DNA from: a virus
Reading direction: 5' to 3' (one strand)
Length of the DNA stretch: 64,000 bases
Virus record (IMG/VR): IMGVR_UViG_3300044608_001826
Location: 23,476 to 87,475 of that record
Below the pieces are notes generated by a model, which searched no databases, had not been told where the DNA came from, and saw nothing but the letters and a program-made list of their open reading frames with translations. Within the stretch, counting starts at the first letter, position 1. Each line of letters begins with the position of its first letter. This document shows positions 49,006-57,134 of this stretch, one piece after another. Position numbers and translations under genes: made by a program.

Positions 49006-49440
49006 ATGACTGTCGCCTCTATGAAGGAGTACACCTACACCCCTAATGGCGTAAAGATTGAAGTTCTCAGCACTCACGATGAGGGCGAGTACTTTATGGT
49101 TCGTTCTTTAACAACAGGTAAGGTCTTCTTCGCACACAAGAATCAAGTAGCAGAAGAGGTTAAAGAGCCTGAAGCCGACCCTAAGAACGTGAAACAACGG
49201 CGTGGGCGACAGTTAGTTAAGCCTGAGGTTGAGGCTTTCGCTCGTATCAACATTAATTCTGCAACTCCCCAGCTTCTGACTCAAGTTCTTAAAGGCGTTG
49301 GCCTTAAGACAGCTACTGAGATAAAAGAATTACAACAAGGAATGCCCGGAGAACGCTTCACCAAGCTGGATCAATTAAGGGCTATTACCCGTGTCAATTG
49401 GGATGAAGTCTTAGCTGATGATAAAGTTTACGTAGAGTAA
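49006..49440 (+). CDS. Helix-hairpin-helix protein (ComEA-like C-terminus)
   Basis: 144 residues. The N-terminal 50 residues look like a small beta module; the C-terminal 60 hold ININSATPQLLTQVLKGVGL and KTATEIKELQQ, then RFTKLDQL, the HhH pair of ComEA type, which binds DNA non-specifically. Placed among head genes, it might be a DNA-contacting neck or head-completion protein; that is inference. Confidence 0.72.
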   Translation: MTVASMKEYTYTPNGVKIEVLSTHDEGEYFMVRSLTTGKVFFAHKNQVAEEVKEPEADPKNVKQRRGRQLVKPEVEAFARININSATPQLLTQVLKGVGLKTATEIKELQQGMPGERFTKLDQLRAITRVNWDEVLADDKVYVE

Positions 49441-49441
49441 T

Positions 49442-49942
49442 TTAAATCCAATCCCAAGTTTCACCGTTTTTTATGGCGTAGATATTTCGTCTGTCTACGC
49501 CATATTTTTTAGCTAGTCTCGTAATTAAACCTCTACACGGTGTGCTTAAGGCTATTTTTATATTTTTTACATCTTCTTCACTTAATTTATTGTTTGGGTG
49601 TTTTTCTCCTCTAATACCTTTATTTTTATACTTATTTCTATTTAATTGTTGTTCTTTTTTTGTGGCCCATCGGCAATTTTCTGGAGAATACCCTTTGTTA
49701 TTATCTATTCGATCTAGTGAGTGAGCTTTGGACGGTTTAGGACCCATATCCGCAATAAAGTTTTGAAACCCTTCGGAAGTCTTACCTCCATTTCTGCGAT
49801 TAATTAACCATCTATCGCATACGGTTATTCCTCTGTTTCCGTATTTTGCGTAAGCCCTGTGAGACTTGCAATAACAACGCGTAAGCATAGATCTGTATGT
49901 ATTTTGAAGAGGATGCTCTGCCCATAATCGCGGTTGAGTCAT
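49442..49942 (-). CDS. Free-standing HNH homing endonuclease
   Basis: 166 residues from the ATG at 49942. NTYRSMLTRCY, YGNRGITVCDRW, HSLDRIDNNKGYSPENCRW form the HNH core with its zinc-less R-x-N ending typical of phage HNH endonucleases. The C-terminal part (LSEEDVKNIKIAL, LAKKYGVDRRNIYAIK) is a NUMOD-like DNA-binding helix-turn-helix. It lies against the direction of the surrounding structural genes, two bases after a stop codon, as inserted mobile endonucleases do. Confidence 0.88.
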   Translation of the reverse strand: MTQPRLWAEHPLQNTYRSMLTRCYCKSHRAYAKYGNRGITVCDRWLINRRNGGKTSEGFQNFIADMGPKPSKAHSLDRIDNNKGYSPENCRWATKKEQQLNRNKYKNKGIRGEKHPNNKLSEEDVKNIKIALSTPCRGLITRLAKKYGVDRRNIYAIKNGETWDWI

Positions 49943-49988
49943 GTCTCGTTTTTCAGGGATTAGACTATAGCATAAAGGCCCCTTAATC

Positions 49989-50609
49989 ATGGCTCAGCTT
50001 ACAACGCAAGAGTTAGAACAAATACAAAGTTACCTAGCTCAACAAGGTGTTGTATTTCAACCTGATGTTACTGATGCCACTAAAAGAGAAATAATTTATG
50101 CGACTATTAATCAACTAACGCGTAACCCAGCGCAAACGTTTGGTTACCGTCTTGATGATTTTAACTTTAGTCGCGTAGCATATCACTTAGGTTACAATAT
50201 TGCCACGGTTCCTGCGGGTGATTATGCCCGCTTGATGGAAGCGTGCAATAGCGTTCCTAGCGAGTACTACTACGACAAAATCGTTCAACAGATCGAACGT
50301 TGCGAAGATGCTGAGCGTTTAACTGAGCTTGCTACGGGTCGAGCAACCAGTCGTCAAGAGACGATCTTGGGTGACGTTAGCCGCTCGATCAACATTCAAG
50401 ATAAACGGGAGACCGCCCGAATCTGGCGGGAGAACTACCTGTATGAGTGTGATCGATTAGCTCACATGCTGTATGTTCCTAACTACCGAGACCCCGTGGC
50501 AGCACGTTATCGGTTCGAACGTAGTGGCGGTGAGTTTATCCAAGCTCTGCCTGGACCGCCTGATGTTTCCCGGTCTGACCGTCTTTATTTCTACGCGAAT
50601 TGGCGATAA
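49989..50609 (+). CDS. Probable head-tail connector protein
   Basis: 206 residues, acidic and helical with many Tyr and Arg (YNIATVPAGDYARLMEACNS, RRDW-less). Its length and place after the capsid genes fit a head completion or adaptor protein. No family recognised; the role is by position only. Confidence 0.55.
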   Translation: MAQLTTQELEQIQSYLAQQGVVFQPDVTDATKREIIYATINQLTRNPAQTFGYRLDDFNFSRVAYHLGYNIATVPAGDYARLMEACNSVPSEYYYDKIVQQIERCEDAERLTELATGRATSRQETILGDVSRSINIQDKRETARIWRENYLYECDRLAHMLYVPNYRDPVAARYRFERSGGEFIQALPGPPDVSRSDRLYFYANWR

Positions 50610-50644
50610 CGGCTATAGTTGTATAAGAAATACATACAGTACCG

Positions 50645-52396
50645 GTGCCAAATCCCCTTCAGGCCCTGAGTAATCTGGGGCGTAGCACTCAAGATATCGG
50701 TGAAGCTGCTAAGTTTTTTTACGGTGCAGCTAAATCCGGTCTTTTAGGTGACGATTTAGCCCGTTACATCAATTTAGGTCTGCGGAAAGCCCCTCAAGCG
50801 GGTCCGATCCCGACTAAGCCTGAGACAGCTGAGCAGCTTTTATTGACGACGCGTCGGGCTAAGGGTACGCCGGGTGCAGGTCAGATTCAAGGTCGTATTC
50901 CCAGCACTGTTAAAACTACAACTCCTCGGGAAGTTGTTCGTGCTTCCGTCTCCCCCCGTATTGAAGACGTTCGGCGGACTGAGCAAGCGCTCCGTCAAGT
51001 TCGCCCCGTTGAAGTAGCTCCCGGCCAACTCAATATCTTTGAAAGTGCTCGCGTTCCCGAGCGTTTCTCTACCGCTACGGCTCCTGGCTCGGCAGAAGAC
51101 TTACTTAAGAACGAGAATTTACTACGGGTTAAAGACCCTGGGACTTATCAAGCCCTCTCTGGTCTTGCTGAACGTGCCTCCCGGACTTTAGGTCAGCCTG
51201 TTTCTGTTGAGGATCTTATGGCTCCTGATTGGAGCCAACGAATCGCTCGGTTAGAACCCGGCGCCATGGTTCGCTCCCCCGGCGGTGCTGCCACTCCCCC
51301 GCGTGGGCCTGGCGGTGAACTTGCTATCCCTAGTCCCGGCGGCGCCGTTCAGCAAAGTCCTGGCGGTCGTATTGCGCAAGAGCCTGAGATTATCGCGGCA
51401 GACATCCGGGAGATCCGTACCTCCCCACGGTCCATGCCGGGCGGGAGTTTTTCACAAGAGGACGCTGCTCGGGCAGCTGCCGGATTACCGTCACGTTCCA
51501 TTTCGATTGATACTGTCCCCGAAGAGCTGAGCCGCGCTAACCCTCTTATTGAGGCTTTACGTAACGCAAAAGGCGGTCTTCAGACGATGGATCTGAAGCG
51601 GGCTTTGGCTATCGGCGGCCTCGCTGGTTTAGGTATTGGCGCTGCAGCCTCCCGTTTTGGTGGTGATCAGGGCAGCGATCAGATCTCCGGTGCTCCTACT
51701 GGTTCCCCCACGGCGGCTGCCGACGCAACTTCTGTGGCCGCTCCTCCTGCGTCCCCTGGCGGTCAGACACCTGGCACATTGAGTGTTCCCGGCGGTAGCT
51801 TTGTTCAAGCCGGTGGTGGAGCAACTCCTCCCGCAGGGCCTGTCCCCGGCATGGCTGGTGCTGGGCAAGTTGTTATCCGCACGGATGATTCCGCTAGCGA
51901 ACTGCGTCAAGCCGTTCAGCGAGTCAAGGCTCAGAGCCCGATGGCGTTTACTCCTGACTCTCCTCAGAACTACAAGAAAATTGCTGAGTATTACGGTGCG
52001 CGTCAAAAGTATGCGGGTCAACCGGAAGTTGCAGCCTCCGTTCAGCGGCAGCTGGTCGAGCGTGGTTCTTTAGGAACTCCCGGTCTGAAAGAATGGGCGG
52101 CTAAAAATCCCGTCCTCGCTTACGAACTGATGCAGAAGGAAATGGGTTCTCGCCCGGTTCCCAGTATGCAGATGGCTCCTATGAACCAAGGCGTTTCTCT
52201 GGGTAGCGAGCTTGGAACCAACAACGCTAATAACGCTGTTGGTTACGCCGATAATGCTTCTGCTAGTGCTGTTTACGGCAGTCAGGGGGCATCGGATTTA
52301 GCAGATGCTGCTAAACCAATCGCAAAACCTCAGCTTCTTTCTCCGCAAGAGTATGAAGCTGTACGTTTAGGTTACCTTGCCGGTTTTATCCGATAA
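50645..52396 (+). CDS. Large low-complexity virion protein
   Basis: 583 residues from a GTG. It starts with PNPLQALSNLGRSTQDIGEA and has long Pro/Gly/Ala/Ser-rich parts (residues 150-250 and 360-430), separated by a Gly-zipper hydrophobic stretch (LAIGGLAGLGIGAAASR, about 325). It ends in AVRLGYLAGFIR. The mixed character again fits an ejected internal protein. Unrecognised. Confidence 0.65.
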   Translation: MPNPLQALSNLGRSTQDIGEAAKFFYGAAKSGLLGDDLARYINLGLRKAPQAGPIPTKPETAEQLLLTTRRAKGTPGAGQIQGRIPSTVKTTTPREVVRASVSPRIEDVRRTEQALRQVRPVEVAPGQLNIFESARVPERFSTATAPGSAEDLLKNENLLRVKDPGTYQALSGLAERASRTLGQPVSVEDLMAPDWSQRIARLEPGAMVRSPGGAATPPRGPGGELAIPSPGGAVQQSPGGRIAQEPEIIAADIREIRTSPRSMPGGSFSQEDAARAAAGLPSRSISIDTVPEELSRANPLIEALRNAKGGLQTMDLKRALAIGGLAGLGIGAAASRFGGDQGSDQISGAPTGSPTAAADATSVAAPPASPGGQTPGTLSVPGGSFVQAGGGATPPAGPVPGMAGAGQVVIRTDDSASELRQAVQRVKAQSPMAFTPDSPQNYKKIAEYYGARQKYAGQPEVAASVQRQLVERGSLGTPGLKEWAAKNPVLAYELMQKEMGSRPVPSMQMAPMNQGVSLGSELGTNNANNAVGYADNASASAVYGSQGASDLADAAKPIAKPQLLSPQEYEAVRLGYLAGFIR

Positions 52397-52419
52397 ACTA
52401 TAACTATTAGGGGTTTCCG

Positions 52420-52809
52420 ATGTCTGATTACTGGCAGCCTACTGGTATGGACTGGAATCAAACTATGACTCCAGCCGTCGACTATAGCAATATTCCTTCG
52501 GTTAATTTAGGAGGAATTAACGCTCTGAGTGCTGCTACCCAACCTCCACAATCGTCATCGTTTGATTGGATTAGTGGAATTAAAGCGATTGGGGGCTTAG
52601 CTCAGGATATCGGAAAGGGTATTTATCTCGCTAAAGGGTATCAGCCTGGACCTTTTATGGATTCCAGCGGATTTTCAGGTGAAACGGACCGACAAACGCA
52701 AGAGTCGGATATCGAAGACTTCATTGCAGATCTCCTAAATAAAGCTAAGGAGAAACGCGATCAAAGCTTTGAGATCACCCCTTTACGGGGTTCCCAGTCT
52801 GTAGTGTAA
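52420..52809 (+). CDS. Hypothetical virion-module protein
   Basis: 129 residues, Trp/Pro/Gln-rich start (DYWQPTGMDWNQTM), acidic helical end. Unrecognised. Confidence 0.6.
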   Translation: MSDYWQPTGMDWNQTMTPAVDYSNIPSVNLGGINALSAATQPPQSSSFDWISGIKAIGGLAQDIGKGIYLAKGYQPGPFMDSSGFSGETDRQTQESDIEDFIADLLNKAKEKRDQSFEITPLRGSQSVV

Positions 52810-52822
52810 TCAGGTATCTGCC

Positions 52823-53377
52823 ATGGCTTCGACTTCTACAAACAAGCAACCTTGCTTAATTGATCGCCCTTTTCTCCGTGGGGCTCGAATCACAAGTGCG
52901 ACTCAAACTTGCGACCCAACTAACCCGAACTTAACTGATCTTATTCAGTTAGTTCGCGTTGGTGACCTTCCGTCTGAAGACGCAGCTTTAGTCGAAGACA
53001 TCACCATCATCAGTAATGAGGACTACCCCAACAATGGGGGTAATCGAACAGCTGATATCGGTCTCTATGTTTATGCTCCGAATCAGTCGGCGCCTTCTAC
53101 TTCTTCGGCCTTGATGGTGGGTCGTTTTGAAGTCGGTTTAAGCGGAGATACCTTTGGTTACCCTCTGCCCGTCCAGTTGTTTGCCGTTAACGCCCCTGTT
53201 CCTCAGGTTGGCGATACCGCGATTATCGCTCCGATTCAGATCGGTAAGGGTGAGGGTCTCTACTTAGAGAAAGGTTACATCCTTTGTGCTGGGTACATTG
53301 GTAATGGCCCCACGTCTGTTTCTGGTGGCTTGAGTCCTTCCGGTATTACTATCTGGGCGCAAGGCGGTTTCTACTAA
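52823..53377 (+). CDS. Beta-rich virion protein candidate
   Basis: 184 residues, Gly/Pro/Asn-rich with alternating strands and no long helices; its content suits a tail or head surface protein. Ten bases before the next gene. Unrecognised. Confidence 0.6.
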   Translation: MASTSTNKQPCLIDRPFLRGARITSATQTCDPTNPNLTDLIQLVRVGDLPSEDAALVEDITIISNEDYPNNGGNRTADIGLYVYAPNQSAPSTSSALMVGRFEVGLSGDTFGYPLPVQLFAVNAPVPQVGDTAIIAPIQIGKGEGLYLEKGYILCAGYIGNGPTSVSGGLSPSGITIWAQGGFY

Positions 53378-53386
53378 ATCCGTATA

Positions 53387-54919
53387 ATGTCCCGCCGAAA
53401 AGGGTCGGATAACTTTAACTTCAAGTCTTTTAAGGGCTCTGAACCGGTTAAAGACTTTAGTAAAGTTTTTGGGACGGACAATAAGGCTCAGCTTTTACAG
53501 CCCCTGCCGTTTAAACGTAGGTTTAGACCTGCTACAGGGACTAAGGATTTCAGTGTCCAGAGTGACTACGATTACGCGTCTCTCTGGGTTAGATGGAGAC
53601 GTGGTTATGAGCTTGCGATGTACTCGCAGCAAGCTTACGACGGTCTCGTTTATAGCTTTAAATATTACTTAACGGGGTCTCCTCCCTTTGGGGTCTTTCT
53701 GCCTGGGATTGCTTTCATGTATCCCAGTACTCGCGCAGATATGCGCATGTGGATGGTCGGTATAAGACCTCGTGACTCTTTTAAGTTTATCGACTTTGGT
53801 TACGCTGTAGAGTCTGTTACAGATTATAACGCTACTACGTACGCCGTAAAATTAAATACTCGTTTTGGCGCCCCTGTTTCTTTCTTTAAGGGAGAAGTTT
53901 TATCTAATAGGTATAACCCTGACGGTACTGAGAAGGCTTATGGGTTTAATAACTACACTGTTACAGGCGTGGGTATTAATGGAGTTCCTGTAAACCCTAG
54001 TTATCTACCTATATTTAATACGCTATTTCTGTCACATTCAGATGCTAATAGTTGGGCGGTAGTTGATGCAAATACAATGGCTGTTCCTGCAACAGGACCC
54101 CCTGCTGTAGGTGAATATTTAGCTACTGAGATGCGATCTCAGTGTACCTGTCCTGATTTCTTAGCTCGTGAAGGTTTTAATCTGTACGACGCTACTATTC
54201 GTCGCAAATATCCTTTTACACGCGTTCAAAATTTAGACCCCGGCTTTTACGACGCTGGACCTGACTTAGCGGATCGCTTAATTCCTGCTTCGGATGCTCC
54301 CGGTTTCGCGAGAAGTTTTGGTTTTATTTATCTAAATGAGATCTACAACATACCTAAAGTTAGTGAAAGTTCTTACTCAGATCCTAACGTTTACTATTAT
54401 CAACCTCGCTGGTGCAAGCACATATACGCTGCTATGTGGGACTTGCAGCTTAGATATAACCAAACAGAAACAACATCTCCTTGGCTTCCGCAGCCTACGG
54501 ATGAACCTTTAAACGAGTATTACCGTGAAAAATTCGAAATTGATTTAAGTAAACAAACGGATTTTTATAGACGAGAGCGAAATCTCGTGTGGTGGCAACG
54601 GTACAGCCCGACGAAAGACGACATGCCCACGCACATGATGTACCCAGATATGTACAACATGATGTCGAAGAGCTTGAACGCAGGGGGTTTGGATTCGGCG
54701 TCTACGCTGCAGGCGTCTAACTTCGAGATGTATACGATTTCCGAATTTAATCCTTTTGCACCCATAACACCCTCCCAGCAACAGGTCTACGACGGCGGCA
54801 CATATGCAAATGGTGTCCTAGTATCTCAACCAACGAACACTTTTATTGGCGGTACTTACGCTAATGGTGTTCTCACTGCTCCTGACGGTTTTCCCATCAA
54901 TGGTGGGACCTACACATGA
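53387..54919 (+). CDS. Large virion protein with a SWIM-type metal site
   Basis: 510 residues, Tyr/Asn/Pro-rich. CTCPDF (C253, C255) and, 88 residues on, CKHIY (C343, H345) form the CxC ... CxH pattern of SWIM zinc domains. The C-terminus carries repeats of GGTYANGV(L) (three near-copies), typical of fibrous tips. I infer a tail or neck protein of the virion. Its stop overlaps the next start by 4 nt. Confidence 0.75.
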   Translation: MSRRKGSDNFNFKSFKGSEPVKDFSKVFGTDNKAQLLQPLPFKRRFRPATGTKDFSVQSDYDYASLWVRWRRGYELAMYSQQAYDGLVYSFKYYLTGSPPFGVFLPGIAFMYPSTRADMRMWMVGIRPRDSFKFIDFGYAVESVTDYNATTYAVKLNTRFGAPVSFFKGEVLSNRYNPDGTEKAYGFNNYTVTGVGINGVPVNPSYLPIFNTLFLSHSDANSWAVVDANTMAVPATGPPAVGEYLATEMRSQCTCPDFLAREGFNLYDATIRRKYPFTRVQNLDPGFYDAGPDLADRLIPASDAPGFARSFGFIYLNEIYNIPKVSESSYSDPNVYYYQPRWCKHIYAAMWDLQLRYNQTETTSPWLPQPTDEPLNEYYREKFEIDLSKQTDFYRRERNLVWWQRYSPTKDDMPTHMMYPDMYNMMSKSLNAGGLDSASTLQASNFEMYTISEFNPFAPITPSQQQVYDGGTYANGVLVSQPTNTFIGGTYANGVLTAPDGFPINGGTYT

Positions 54920-55566
54920 CTTCTACACCTGTTGTTCTACTACTCAAAAGGTCTGGTATTTCTTCGGACCGTCCTAGCGGTATCGTCGTTCAAAATGGCG
55001 AGCTCGCGATCAGCACTGGTGCTGCGGATCCTGGCTTGTATTTCGAAGACACAGCAGGCAGCATTCGTAAGATTGGCCCTTCCGCTTACGGAACTAGCGC
55101 ACCGAACTCTGTCCCTGCGGGTTCTACTGGTAACTCCGTTGGAGAACTGTGGACCGATAGTAGTGCTGGAAGCTACTACCTAAAAGTCTGGACTGGCGGC
55201 GCTTGGCAGAAGGTATATTCTGGTTTCGCTGATTCAGCTACTACGGCTAACTCAGCCGCTACTGCAGGTAGCTCTATTTTTGCTGTTTTAGCTTCGGGGT
55301 CCGTACTTGCGTCTGGGTCTCTTATATCGTCTGGATCTCTTATATCGTCGGGATCTCTTATATCGTCTGGCTCGTTAATCTCGTCTGGTTCTTTAATTGC
55401 ATCTGGAGCTATAGCGGCTTCTGGGGCTATCGAAGTCAGCCGGATTTCTCTCAGTGGTCTCCCAGTAGCTGGTGTTTCAGGTTCGCTCTATTACCAGATT
55501 CAGTCTTCGGGGATCTACCCAGCAGGGCTTTATATCTGGGTTCAAGACACGTGGACTTCCGTTTAA
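54916..55566 (+). CDS. Tail-fibre-like protein with hexapeptide repeats
   Basis: 216 residues. Residues 1-100 contain a GELWTDSSAGSYYLKVW module, related to that in 63064-63969. Residues 126-173 are eight hexapeptides of the type (A/S)SGS(L/V)I, followed by a compact C-terminus (ISLSGLPVAGVSGSLYYQI). Repeated six-residue units build beta-helix or triple-stranded fibres. Host binding is inferred. Confidence 0.78.
   Translation: MTSTPVVLLLKRSGISSDRPSGIVVQNGELAISTGAADPGLYFEDTAGSIRKIGPSAYGTSAPNSVPAGSTGNSVGELWTDSSAGSYYLKVWTGGAWQKVYSGFADSATTANSAATAGSSIFAVLASGSVLASGSLISSGSLISSGSLISSGSLISSGSLIASGAIAASGAIEVSRISLSGLPVAGVSGSLYYQIQSSGIYPAGLYIWVQDTWTSV
55291..55434 (+). repeat. Eight tandem 18-bp repeats in a tail-fibre gene
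   Basis: Eight in-frame units of 18 bp, codons for ASGSVL, ASGSLI, four SSGSLI, ASGAIA, ASGAIE. The central units (TCTGGATCTCTTATATCG and close variants) are nearly identical in DNA, so the copy number can change by slippage in steps of six residues. Confidence 0.85.
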
Positions 55567-56099
55567 CCCCTAAGAGTTGCCTTAATGAACCACGCTGCTT
55601 TAAACATCTGACCCACAAAATCCGCTAAGTAGTTTTCGATGTCGAGAGCTTTTACTTCCTTAGCCGTGGCGGCTACATCCTTAGCCATGAATGCCGCCGT
55701 TTCTAGGTTTTTTAAATAAGTCGTTAACATATCTTTCCCTTCATAAGATTTAACGTTATCGAACTTTTTACATGCGCTTTCTAATCCTTTAGCGCACATT
55801 GGTAGTAAGTAGTCCATTGATCGAACAAATTCCCCGATTGCATCGAATTGTTCGATGTGGTTTTCGTATTGATCTTTTAAAAAATTATGTATGGCTAAGA
55901 ATGTAGGACCTTCAAAGTTTAGATGGATTAGATGTGACTGTACATAAAGCTGATTAACATAAGAGCCCAAGGTAACGAGCTGCATGATTAACTCATCAGC
56001 TGTTGCCTCAGGCTCTTTGTCCTCTCGTTCTTCAATTACCATGATCCCTTTTGCTTCGGGGATCATTTCGGCTGTTTCGAAGAACTGAGAGTAAGTCAT
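55563..56099 (-). CDS. Dps-like ferritin
   Basis: 178 residues. The four-helix Dps core is readable: LYVQSHLIHLNFEGPTFLAI, HNFLKDQYENHIEQFDAIGE, and a later LKSY-like KSYEGKD plus YLADFVGQMFKAAWFI. The inter-subunit ferroxidase residues are conserved: H59, H71, D86 and E90. Dps proteins bind DNA and oxidise Fe2+ with H2O2, limiting radical damage. N-terminal lysines for DNA binding are not obvious here. A phage copy could protect phage DNA from oxidative stress, or condense host DNA. One base downstream of an HTH gene, in an operon behind a palindromic operator (56437-56459). Confidence 0.85.
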   Translation of the reverse strand: MTYSQFFETAEMIPEAKGIMVIEEREDKEPEATADELIMQLVTLGSYVNQLYVQSHLIHLNFEGPTFLAIHNFLKDQYENHIEQFDAIGEFVRSMDYLLPMCAKGLESACKKFDNVKSYEGKDMLTTYLKNLETAAFMAKDVAATAKEVKALDIENYLADFVGQMFKAAWFIKATLRG

Positions 56100-56100
56100 T

Positions 56101-56370
56101 TTAGAAGTCGCAAGCCGTGGCTACTGCGGCACTTTCGTCTTTAGTTACTTTAGCTGCAGAGGAGCTTTGAAGATACTCTTCGAGTGCGCTTTTGTTGACG
56201 CGATACAGAGATTTTGCGCCGTTCGGTTGAAGATTCACGTAAACGGTTTTGGGCCAGCCGCCAGGTTGGTTAGCTTCAGATAACGCAATGCGCTTACGAA
56301 CAAAACCAGAGCTGCAGTTAAGAAGTTCTGCAGTCTCGGCAATAGTGAGGAGGGTTTTACCGTCCGACAT
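56101..56370 (-). CDS. Excisionase/MerR-type HTH protein, operon partner of the Dps gene
   Basis: 89 residues. KTLLTIAETAELLNCSSGFVRKRIALSE is a winged-helix/MerR-like DNA-binding part (residues 5-33), followed by a wing with YVNLQPNGAKSLYRVNKSAL. One base separates it from the Dps gene, which implies joint expression. It is a candidate for the protein that binds the palindromes at 56437 and 62173; that is inference. Confidence 0.78.
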   Translation of the reverse strand: MSDGKTLLTIAETAELLNCSSGFVRKRIALSEANQPGGWPKTVYVNLQPNGAKSLYRVNKSALEEYLQSSSAAKVTKDESAAVATACDF

Positions 56371-56436
56371 TACGTATGCGGAGAAAAAGTAACGGACGTA
56401 TGTTAGCTCTATTTGCTCCGTGTGCAGTGAGACTCT

Positions 56437-56459
56437 TCTAAGAAAAGGTTTTCTTAAGA
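56437..56459. promoter_or_regulatory. Palindromic operator A (shared with 62173-62196)
   Basis: AAGAAAA-GG-TTTTCTT (56440-56455) is a perfect inverted repeat, flanked by TCT on the left and AAGA on the right. It sits between the leftward HTH-Dps operon and the rightward gene at 56499, where it could block both promoters. Rightward TATTATGT lies at about 56472. Confidence 0.65.
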
Positions 56460-56498
56460 TTTGTATGACCTATTATGTAGACAGCATTTTTTAGTTTT

Positions 56499-56747
56499 AT
56501 GACCATCCGCATTGCCGGGGAAGCCTTCAGTGCATATAACAAGCCAAAACGTGACGTACAGAGTGGTAAGGAGTATTCTGTAGCCGCTAAAGAAAACGGT
56601 AAGGTTAAGTTGGTTCGTTTTGGGGATCCTAATATGGCGAATCGTAGCGATGAGCCAGATCGTAAAGCAGCCTTCAGATCACGTCATAGCTGTGATGAAC
56701 CTAAGAGCAAATTGACTCCTGGGTATTGGAGCTGCCGAGCATGGTAG
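56499..56747 (+). CDS. Conserved small phage protein (head-module type)
   Basis: 82 residues. KLVRFGDPNMANRSDEPDRK, then AFRSRHSCDEPKSKLTPGYW-SCRAW: the RFGDPNM, RxRHxCD and YWSCxxW elements form a small conserved phage protein, frequently near head genes. Function unknown; probably a small zinc or RNA-binding fold. Confidence 0.75.
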   Translation: MTIRIAGEAFSAYNKPKRDVQSGKEYSVAAKENGKVKLVRFGDPNMANRSDEPDRKAAFRSRHSCDEPKSKLTPGYWSCRAW

Positions 56748-56789
56748 TACATAAACATTAAAGTAATCTGTGATTCCACCTTTTCCTCT

Positions 56790-56819
56790 TTTCTTCAAGT
56801 AGAGCTACACTTGAAGAAA
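56790..56819 (+). promoter_or_regulatory. Hairpin beside a ribosome-binding site
   Basis: TTTCTTCAAGT (56790-56800) and ACTTGAAGAAA (56809-56819) are a perfect 11-bp inverted repeat. The right arm abuts AAAGGGGA, the Shine-Dalgarno of the ATG at 56832. It could act as a translational switch or an operator. Confidence 0.55.
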
Positions 56820-56831
56820 GGGGATCTCGTC

Positions 56832-57086
56832 ATGGCCTCGCGCAAATCTGATGACTACCAGGGAATCATCTGCGGTCTAACCATGGAGGATGAGTTTACC
56901 CTCACCCGAATTCGCACTAAGGCCCATTCACTTAAAAGTAAAGAGCGAGACCAGTATCTCTGGACGACTGTCTTCAAGCTTATATGCCGTGAGAGAGCTT
57001 ATAAAACAGTTATGGCTGATGTAGGGATTTCAGTTGACACTAACATGAAATTATTTGATGACGAAGACTTGACCGCTGTGGAGTGA
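56832..57086 (+). CDS. Hypothetical protein
   Basis: 84 residues from the ATG at 56832, preferred over a TTG at 56811 because the TTG lies inside a hairpin and the ATG has GGGGA 8 nt upstream. Basic and helical, with an acidic end. Unrecognised. Confidence 0.6.
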   Translation: MASRKSDDYQGIICGLTMEDEFTLTRIRTKAHSLKSKERDQYLWTTVFKLICRERAYKTVMADVGISVDTNMKLFDDEDLTAVE

Positions 57087-57134
57087 ATCTTATCTTAAAC
57101 TTAGTCAATATAGTCCCAGCACTAAGGTAATACA

